Positions 59,065 to 64,000 of a stretch of DNA of 64,000 nt are shown here, one piece after another. Within the stretch, counting starts at the first letter, position 1; each line of letters starts with the position of its first letter. The stretch comes from Bacteroidales bacterium UBA5349 (GTDB lineage Bacteria; Bacteroidota; Bacteroidia; Bacteroidales; Tenuifilaceae). The position numbers were made by a program, and so were the translations under genes. The notes under the pieces were generated by a model that was not told the DNA's origin, searched no databases, and saw nothing but the letters and a program-made list of their open reading frames with translations. Where the stretch lies: contig DHQB01000015.1 of assembly GCA_002410065.1 (NCBI GenBank), positions 62,001 through 126,000 on the forward strand. The letters run 5' to 3'.

Positions 59065-59451
59065 TTAACGTTTGCTGAACTGGAATTTCTTTCTTGCTCC
59101 TGGTTGACCTGGTTTTTTGCGCTCTACCTCACGTGGGTCTCGGGTCATAAAACCATTTGCTCTTAGCACAGATTTGTGCTCAGCATTAATTTCAACCAGA
59201 GCTCTTGCTATACCAAGTCTTAGTGCTTCTGCTTGACCTTTGGTTCCACCACCACCAAGATTTGCTTTAACATCATAACTCCCAATAAGGTTAAGAACCT
59301 GAAACGGTTGATTAACCACGTACTGAAGTAGCTCAGATGGAAAGTAATCCTTTAATTCTTTTCCATTGATGGTAATGTTTCCTTTACCATCCTGAAGGTA
59401 AACACGTGCTACAGCGCTTTTTCTTCTACCAGTTGCATTAAATACCTGCAT
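59065..59451 (-). CDS. rpsI: 30S ribosomal protein S9
   Basis: 128 residues. TGRRKSAVARVYL at the N-terminus, GGGTKGQAEALRLGIARAL, and the C-terminal basic tail KKPGQPGARKKFQFSKR ending in Lys-Arg, which reaches the P-site tRNA. Five bases after rplM, the universal pair. Confidence 0.97.
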   Translation of the reverse strand: MQVFNATGRRKSAVARVYLQDGKGNITINGKELKDYFPSELLQYVVNQPFQVLNLIGSYDVKANLGGGGTKGQAEALRLGIARALVEINAEHKSVLRANGFMTRDPREVERKKPGQPGARKKFQFSKR

Positions 59452-59456
59452 AGCTG

Positions 59457-59912
59457 TTATTTAATTGAGTTTAACTTAAGTTCTTTTGGTTTCTGAGCTT
59501 CGTGTTTGTGCTCAGGCCCAGCATATACGTATAAATTGTTGTATATCTGTGATGCTAGGCGATTCTTTGGTAGCATACCCTTAACTGCATGTTCAATAAT
59601 AGCAGTAGGCTTTTTCTGCAACCAATCCTTTGGGGTTGCGCTACGCTTACCACCAGGGAAACCCGTATAGTGGTAGTATAATTTATCGGTTATCTTATTT
59701 CCTGTAAGACGTACCTTTTCGGCGTTGATAACTATTACATTATCTCCACAATCTACGTGGGGTGTAAAGCTGGGCTTGTATTTGCCTCGCAAAATATTTG
59801 CAACTTTGCTAGCCAAACGCCCCAACACCTCATTCGTTGCATCAACAACTATCCACTCTTTTTCTACGGTGGCATCGTTGGCCGATACTGTTTTGTAACT
59901 AAGTGTATTCAC
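59457..59912 (-). CDS. rplM: 50S ribosomal protein L13
   Basis: 151 residues. WIVVDATNEVLGRLASKVA, YKPSFTPHVDCGDNVIVINAEKVRLTG and GMLPKNRLASQIYNNLYVYAG are the L13 signatures. The start is GTG at 59912 with an unusually good GGAG-type site (AAAGGAG) about 8 bases before it. Transcribed from the promoter at 60015-59986 with a leader of about 70 bases, which in other bacteria is the site of L13 autocontrol. Confidence 0.96.
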   Translation of the reverse strand: MNTLSYKTVSANDATVEKEWIVVDATNEVLGRLASKVANILRGKYKPSFTPHVDCGDNVIVINAEKVRLTGNKITDKLYYHYTGFPGGKRSATPKDWLQKKPTAIIEHAVKGMLPKNRLASQIYNNLYVYAGPEHKHEAQKPKELKLNSIK

Positions 59913-59985
59913 GTTTTAAACTCCTTTGTTTTAAGTTAATACCTGTCATTAATGCGTGATCCAAACGGTTATAATAAGCGGGATG

Positions 59986-60015
59986 CAAAAATACAGTTAT
60001 TTATTTAAACTCCAA
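59986..60015 (-). promoter_or_regulatory. Promoter of rplM-rpsI (TTG, 19 bases, TATTTTTG)
   Basis: On the - strand TTG (60015-60013), 19 bases, TATTTTTG (59993-59986): full consensus match, as expected for a strong ribosomal promoter. Confidence 0.7.
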
Positions 60016-60047
60016 CACAAACAATTAATTAATTTTTTTGGAGTTTA

Positions 60048-60077
60048 TTTGCTTATAAGCTTTCTTAGTTAACTTTA
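60048..60077 (+). promoter_or_regulatory. Promoter of the O-antigen-ligase-type gene (TTTG, 18 bases, TAACTTTA)
   Basis: TTTG (60048-60051), 18 bases, TAACTTTA (60070-60077), one -7 mismatch, 18 bases before the ATG. It is back to back with the rplM promoter. Confidence 0.45.
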
Positions 60078-60095
60078 TCCAATTATTATTGAAGT

Positions 60096-61676
60096 ATGAG
60101 AGCACTTTTTGCCCCCGAAATACACCGAAAGATATTCATTGCTAGTGGTTTGCTTGCTTTTGTAAGTTTGCCGTTTTCCAAGTTTACACTCACAATAGCC
60201 CTAATGTTCTTTTTTACTAACTGGTTGCTTGAAGGGAAGTGGATACAAAAATGGAATAGGCTTAAATCAAACTACTCTATATTTTTCTTTTTTGGGATAT
60301 ATATTTCATTGATTTTTGGTTTGTTATTGACGCAAAACTTTACTTATGGGGTTAAAGAGATAACCCAAAAGTTACCCCTATTGCTTATTCCCCTTATTTT
60401 TGCATCCACAAAACCAGTAAATGAAAGAGAAAAGCAATTATTGTTAGGGTTTTTTGTACTTGCCGTGTTGGTTTATAGCTTATTGAGTACCTATTTCTAT
60501 TTTTCGGATTATAGGGGTTCTGGCAATGTAAGAGATATTTCCCTATTCGTATCTCATATTAGGTTTTCATTAATGGTTAACATTAGTATAACCATAGTAA
60601 TTTGGGGTATGAGTAGGTTTCGCCCTTTATCTAAACTAAGATTTGTTCTGGAAACTATACTGCTATCCTGGTTCATTATTTACTTATTTATTTTGCAATC
60701 GCTTACAGGCCTTGTCATTTTAATGGTGATGGTTTCGTTTTATTGTTTTTACTATGCATTTAAAATTAAAAAGATATTTTATAAGTTTTCCATTCTGCTT
60801 GCTTTAGTTTTGCTTTGGCTTATGTCTGCCTCTTATCTATTTGTAAATGCAAGGGAATACTTTGGGAATCGGCAGTGTATTGATGAGATAAAACTACTCG
60901 ATAAAACAGATAATGGAAACCCCTACAAGAATTATTTAAAAGATGTTCAATATGAAAATGGTAATTTGGTTTGGGTTAATTTGTGTAGAGAGGAGTTGGA
61001 AAAGGAGTGGAACGCTAGAAGTAGCATAAAGTATATTAGTAACGATAATCTTGGACAACCAATTGCCTCTACACTGGTTCGCTATTTAACTTCAATGGGA
61101 TTGAACAAAGACTCATTAGGTGTATGGAGCTTGTCCGAAGAAGATATTAATTATATTGAACAAGGTGTAACAAATGTTCTATTTAAGGAACATAAAATAG
61201 GATTTTATCCTAGACTATACCAGACATTCTGGGAGATTGACCAGTATAAAACGTATGGGCATGTGAGCGGGAGTAGTTTGGTGCAACGATATGTTTTTGC
61301 TAGAGCTGGGGTAAACATATTTTTAAACAATTTTTGGTTTGGTATAGGTACGGGTGATTTAACTGATGTTTTTAATACCTACTATAAAGAGAACGAGCCT
61401 AGGCTTAATCCAGATTATTGGTATTTAAGCCATAATCAGTTTTTAACCCAAGCAGTTCAAGTCGGATTTCTAGGCCTTCTTGTTTTTCTCTGGGGTTGGT
61501 TCTTCCCTTTATATAACCAAAGAAACAGCCTTGATTTATTGTCCTTTGCATTTTTTATAATTATTACTCTTTCAATGTTTAATGAGGATACCCTACAAAC
61601 ACACGTTGGTGTTTCGCTAACCGCATTGTTTTATGGCCTTTTTCTTTTTAGTGTTGACAGCAATAAAAGTTTATGA
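60096..61676 (+). CDS. O-antigen ligase/polymerase (Wzy/WaaL) family membrane protein
   Basis: 526 residues, about ten membrane helices. The N-terminal half shows six to seven helices; a large hydrophilic loop (about residues 265-405) precedes the last helices, and WYLSHNQFLTQAVQVGFLGLLVFL (near 445) holds the His-Asn-x-x-Leu motif of the Wzy_C domain. Such enzymes ligate or polymerise lipid-linked glycan at the outer face of the inner membrane. Its stop overlaps the start of the following DNA-glycosylase gene by 4 bases. No other O-antigen genes are next to it. Confidence 0.85.
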   Translation: MRALFAPEIHRKIFIASGLLAFVSLPFSKFTLTIALMFFFTNWLLEGKWIQKWNRLKSNYSIFFFFGIYISLIFGLLLTQNFTYGVKEITQKLPLLLIPLIFASTKPVNEREKQLLLGFFVLAVLVYSLLSTYFYFSDYRGSGNVRDISLFVSHIRFSLMVNISITIVIWGMSRFRPLSKLRFVLETILLSWFIIYLFILQSLTGLVILMVMVSFYCFYYAFKIKKIFYKFSILLALVLLWLMSASYLFVNAREYFGNRQCIDEIKLLDKTDNGNPYKNYLKDVQYENGNLVWVNLCREELEKEWNARSSIKYISNDNLGQPIASTLVRYLTSMGLNKDSLGVWSLSEEDINYIEQGVTNVLFKEHKIGFYPRLYQTFWEIDQYKTYGHVSGSSLVQRYVFARAGVNIFLNNFWFGIGTGDLTDVFNTYYKENEPRLNPDYWYLSHNQFLTQAVQVGFLGLLVFLWGWFFPLYNQRNSLDLLSFAFFIIITLSMFNEDTLQTHVGVSLTALFYGLFLFSVDSNKSL

Positions 61677-62218
61677 GTTCTACTTCTAATGACATATTGG
61701 GGAATGTTTTTTTTAATGAGAGTGCATTGAGTATTGCCCCCAATTTACTCGGGTGCAAGATATTCCGCCGATATAAAGATAACACTGTAAAGGGCTTTAC
61801 TATTACGGAGGTTGAGGCATACGGAGGCGAGGAGGACCTAGCATGCCATGCTAGTAAGGGAATAACAGAGAGAACCAGCATAATGTACAAGTCTGGGGGG
61901 TATCTCTATGTTTATCTTATATATGGAATGCATTGGATGCTGAATATAGTATCCGGAGCCGAAGGGTCGCCCCAAGCAGTTTTAATTAGAGGTTTAGCTG
62001 AATGTTATGGTCCAGGGCGACTAACCAAACTACTTGCTATTGATAAATCGTTTAATGGTAGGCACCTTGGTGAACTCGAAGATTTGTGGATAGAAAAAGC
62101 CCAGCACAATTATAAGTATAATGCTGGGCCACGTATAGGAGTTAATTATGCAGGTGAATATTGGTCAAATGTGCCTTGGCGTTTTTGGATTGATCAGAAT
62201 AATCAAAAAGGATTTTAA
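61673..62218 (+). CDS. DNA-3-methyladenine glycosylase, Mpg/AAG type
   Basis: 181 residues. Base excision repair of alkylated purines. FTITEVEAYGGEEDLACHASKGITERTSIMY, YLYVYLIYGMHWMLNIVSG and GPGRLTKLLAIDKSFN match the AAG family, with the catalytic Glu in TEVEAYGG. Four-base ATGA overlap with the upstream ligase gene and a four-base overlap of its stop with the convergent kinase stop. Confidence 0.94.
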   Translation: MSSTSNDILGNVFFNESALSIAPNLLGCKIFRRYKDNTVKGFTITEVEAYGGEEDLACHASKGITERTSIMYKSGGYLYVYLIYGMHWMLNIVSGAEGSPQAVLIRGLAECYGPGRLTKLLAIDKSFNGRHLGELEDLWIEKAQHNYKYNAGPRIGVNYAGEYWSNVPWRFWIDQNNQKGF

Positions 62219-63213
62219 CCTACAATCTTTTCGCCGTTTGCTATTCGCTTAACCTGATTTCTTAAATGCTCCCAGGTGGAATCGATCATTTTCGGACCAA
62301 TTGTTTCAATAACTTTTCCAGAGAGAATTGCGCCAATTTCTCCGCTTTGCTCAAGCGATAATCCTTTTGATTGGCCATAGAGAAACCCAGAAGCATACAT
62401 GTCGCCAGCCCCTGTTGTATCAATTGAATTAGCCTTTACTACACCAACCTCACAGGTGTAATCGCCAGACTTTATCATTGAACCCTTAGCACCCACCTTT
62501 ACTACAGCAATTTTTACCATTGAGGCGATATCCACGAGTGCATCTTCAGGGTTTTTCCCTGTAAACGCCTTTGCTTCCTCCTCATTGGCAAAAACAATAT
62601 CCACATACTTTTTAACCATCTCTTTCAGAAAGTCGATATTTTCTTCCACAACATTATAGCTTGCTAAGTCTAAAGAAACAGTTAAACCAGCTTTCTTGGC
62701 AAGTTTAAGTGCTTTTTCAATCAGCGCATGGTTTTGCACAAGGTATCCCTCAATATGAAAATAGGTGTGCCCTTTAAACTGGTCAATACTAATATCTTCA
62801 GGAGTCATCTCTATAGCAGCACCAAGGTTAACGGCAAATGTGCGTTCTGAATCTGGTGAAACAAGAGCTAGAGCTCTACCTGTTTGAAACTTTCCTTTCA
62901 ATAGTGTTGGGCTTATACCTGCCTTTACCATATCCTCAAAAAAGAATTTTCCCATTTCATCATTGCCTACCTTACCGATAAAAGCGGTTTTGGATCCTAG
63001 ATGGGCCAGGCCATTTATGGTATTGGCAGCACTACCACCTGTTGCCAATGTCTGCTTGAAGTTTTTGGTTTTAACCATTGCATTGTTAATGGTCTCTTCA
63101 TTAACAATTTGCATGCTCCCCTTAGGGAGGTTTAGTTCGTTAAGTACGATGTCACTTTCTATGCTAGTCATAATATCCACTAGCGCATTTCCAATTCCTA
63201 GTATGCTTGCCAT
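62215..63213 (-). CDS. PfkB family kinase, adenosine-kinase-like
   Basis: 332 residues. Ribokinase-like fold: N-terminal GNALVDIMTSIESDIVLNELNLPKGSMQIV, GGSAANTINGLAHLGSKTAFIGKVGND, and DTTGAGDMYASGFLYG (GAGD with the catalytic Asp, near residue 265). This subgroup phosphorylates adenosine or another nucleoside or sugar; the closest pattern is bacterial adenosine kinase, but ribokinase-type substrates cannot be excluded. -7 TACCTTTA upstream. Confidence 0.88.
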   Translation of the reverse strand: MASILGIGNALVDIMTSIESDIVLNELNLPKGSMQIVNEETINNAMVKTKNFKQTLATGGSAANTINGLAHLGSKTAFIGKVGNDEMGKFFFEDMVKAGISPTLLKGKFQTGRALALVSPDSERTFAVNLGAAIEMTPEDISIDQFKGHTYFHIEGYLVQNHALIEKALKLAKKAGLTVSLDLASYNVVEENIDFLKEMVKKYVDIVFANEEEAKAFTGKNPEDALVDIASMVKIAVVKVGAKGSMIKSGDYTCEVGVVKANSIDTTGAGDMYASGFLYGQSKGLSLEQSGEIGAILSGKVIETIGPKMIDSTWEHLRNQVKRIANGEKIVG

Positions 63214-63243
63214 TTTTAAAATATTTAGTTCAAAATAATTCTG

Positions 63244-63251
63244 TAAAGGTA
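63244..63251 (-). promoter_or_regulatory. -7-like element (TACCTTTA) upstream of the PfkB kinase
   Basis: One mismatch from TAnnTTTG on the - strand, 30 bases before the ATG at 63213. No -33 seen. Confidence 0.35.
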
Positions 63252-63295
63252 CAATTTATAATGTGAAGAGAATTTAGAAAATTCTAACCAAAAAG

Positions 63296-63326
63296 TTTGC
63301 TCCAAATGGAAAAGGTAGTATATTTG
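63296..63326 (+). promoter_or_regulatory. Promoter of tRNA-Asn (TTTG, 19 bases, TATATTTG)
   Basis: TTTG (63296-63299), 19 bases, TATATTTG (63319-63326): perfect match, 36 bases upstream of the tRNA. Confidence 0.7.
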
Positions 63327-63362
63327 CAGTCGCAAAATCATGAGTGATTTTGTAATCAACAT

Positions 63363-63436
63363 TCCTCATTAGCTCAGTTGGTTAGAGCACCTGACTGTTA
63401 ATCAGGGGGTCCTAGGTTCAAGTCCTAGATGAGGAG
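63363..63436 (+). tRNA. tRNA-Asn (anticodon GTT)
   Basis: 74 bases: acceptor TCCTCAT with ATGAGGA, D arm AGCTCAGTTGGTTAGAGC, anticodon stem CTGAC/... with loop containing GTT, T arm GGTTCAAGTCC. Ends with discriminator G followed by CA; CCA not encoded in full. Reads AAC and AAU. Confidence 0.95.
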
Positions 63437-63440
63437 CATA

Positions 63441-63465
63441 AGCCTGAAGAGATTCAGGCTTTTTT
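63441..63465 (+). terminator. Terminator after tRNA-Asn
   Basis: AGCCTGAA, loop GAGA, TTCAGGCT, then TTTTT. Confidence 0.85.
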
Positions 63466-63480
63466 ATTTTGTTTGGATAA

Positions 63481-63515
63481 AAAAAGGGAATGTGGCTAGC
63501 CACATTCCCTTTTTG
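63481..63515 (-). terminator. Bidirectional terminator after the small secreted protein gene
   Basis: AAAAAGGGAATGTGGC and GCCACATTCCCTTTTT form a perfect 16-bp inverted repeat, 19 bases past the stop of the - strand gene, with A/T runs on both sides. Confidence 0.8.
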
Positions 63516-63533
63516 TTAATGCTGGTTTAACTA

Positions 63534-63971
63534 TTACATTGTATCAACAAGTGAAAGCAGACCGACTGCAAGCCCTGGTTTGCCATCCCTAAAATTATAG
63601 AAAAGATGGTAGGCACCTGTTTTCGTGCAAACGTAATCTATCGAAGGGTAATCTTGACCAGTTGCCACAACGTAGGTTGTTGCCTGTAAGCGGTTATTAT
63701 CAAGAAGTTGAAGAACAACTTTGCCTTCAAAATCATTGGAATTACAAACAGAAAACCTATATTTTATTCCTTTTTTTAGGATAACAGAGAAGCGTTGGGT
63801 TGGTGGGGGATTTCCTGCATCAAGCCGTATCTTAAAATCCTTGAGGAAGGTTGCCTCGCCCGCTACCATAGCGCAAATCTCAACTAAATCATCTTCGGAT
63901 TGACCAAATGAGTTGGCAGAGAATCCAAAAAGGAATAATGAAATTAAAAGAAGAATGGTTCTATTTTTCAT
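63534..63971 (-). CDS. Small secreted protein of unknown function
   Basis: 145 residues. Signal peptide residues 1-23 (KNRTILLLISLFLFGFSANSFG-Q, cleaved after Gly). The mature part starts with acidic residues, then shows beta-strand-like alternation (RFSVILKKGIKYRFSVC, KVVLQLLDNNRLQ, YHLFYNFRDGKPG), with three cysteines. No lipobox and no T9SS tail. Family not recognised. The ATG at 63971 is near the right edge, so any upstream context is outside the window. Confidence 0.6.
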   Translation of the reverse strand: MKNRTILLLISLFLFGFSANSFGQSEDDLVEICAMVAGEATFLKDFKIRLDAGNPPPTQRFSVILKKGIKYRFSVCNSNDFEGKVVLQLLDNNRLQATTYVVATGQDYPSIDYVCTKTGAYHLFYNFRDGKPGLAVGLLSLVDTM

Positions 63972-64000
63972 AGCAAAAAAGTTTCTATTTTTATTAACCC

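Overview
The window looks like the chromosome of a member of the phylum Bacteroidota, probably a Bacteroidales or Marinilabiliales-type bacterium. Three things support this. (1) Gene order: ftsX-DUF3098-uppP-truB-queA, DUF6427-purD, and rplM-rpsI-rpsB-tsf-pyrH-frr. (2) A very large secreted protein ends in a type IX secretion (T9SS) sorting domain, and there is a menaquinone-type fumarate reductase/succinate dehydrogenase operon. (3) Many genes are preceded by the Bacteroidota sigma-factor signature, TTG, a spacer of 19-21 bases and TAnnTTTG; clear purine-rich Shine-Dalgarno sites are rare. The species cannot be named from this sequence. || Layout: 1-4106 is an envelope and tRNA-modification block on the + strand (ftsX, DUF3098, uppP, truB, queA). 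4113-6438 is DUF6427-purD on the - strand. 6468-10724 is a 1402-residue T9SS-exported surface protein. 10994-15947 is an AT-rich accessory stretch for surface glycan work: a sulfotransferase, two related GT4 glycosyltransferases, a GT2 glycosyltransferase and a P-loop nucleotide-binding protein. It joins a - strand operon headed by a DUF2723/TMEM260-type membrane glycosyltransferase and a NodB deacetylase (to 19708). 19770-24687 holds an asparagine-synthetase-like protein, nadB, a LysO exporter split into two genes, and a sugar nucleotidyltransferase. 24766-32681 holds a CapA-type metallophosphatase, a 1360-residue PPDK-like phosphotransferase without the PEP/pyruvate barrel, and two divergent GAPDH paralogues, each with its own promoter. 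32746-41742 holds glyS, a GT4 enzyme, a NUMOD4/HNH protein, kbl, a protein of unknown function, a CPBP protease and dusB transcribed divergently, and an EamA transporter. 41775-50029 holds an 11-TPR lipid-anchored or membrane-anchored protein, the frd/sdh operon, an unknown protein, a CtpA-type protease, a dCMP deaminase and tRNA-Leu(CAA). 50112-55796 holds dxs, an OmpA-type lipoprotein, a serine hydrolase and an L-fucose-isomerase-like protein. 55795-60015 is the ribosomal/translation block. 60048-64000 holds an O-antigen-ligase-type protein, an alkyladenine glycosylase, an adenosine-kinase-type PfkB kinase, tRNA-Asn(GTT) and a small secreted protein. || How the parts relate: most of the window is housekeeping (translation, isoprenoid and peptidoglycan lipid carrier, purine and NAD synthesis, anaerobic respiration) interrupted by surface-glycan and surface-protein genes. 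The best candidates for undescribed biology are the PPDK-like protein with an unassigned ~860-residue N-terminal half beside two atypical GAPDHs, the fucose-isomerase-like protein, and the Cys-less asparagine-synthetase-like protein. No rRNA, CRISPR array, insertion sequence or prophage was seen. All calls are from reading the sequence; no database search was run.
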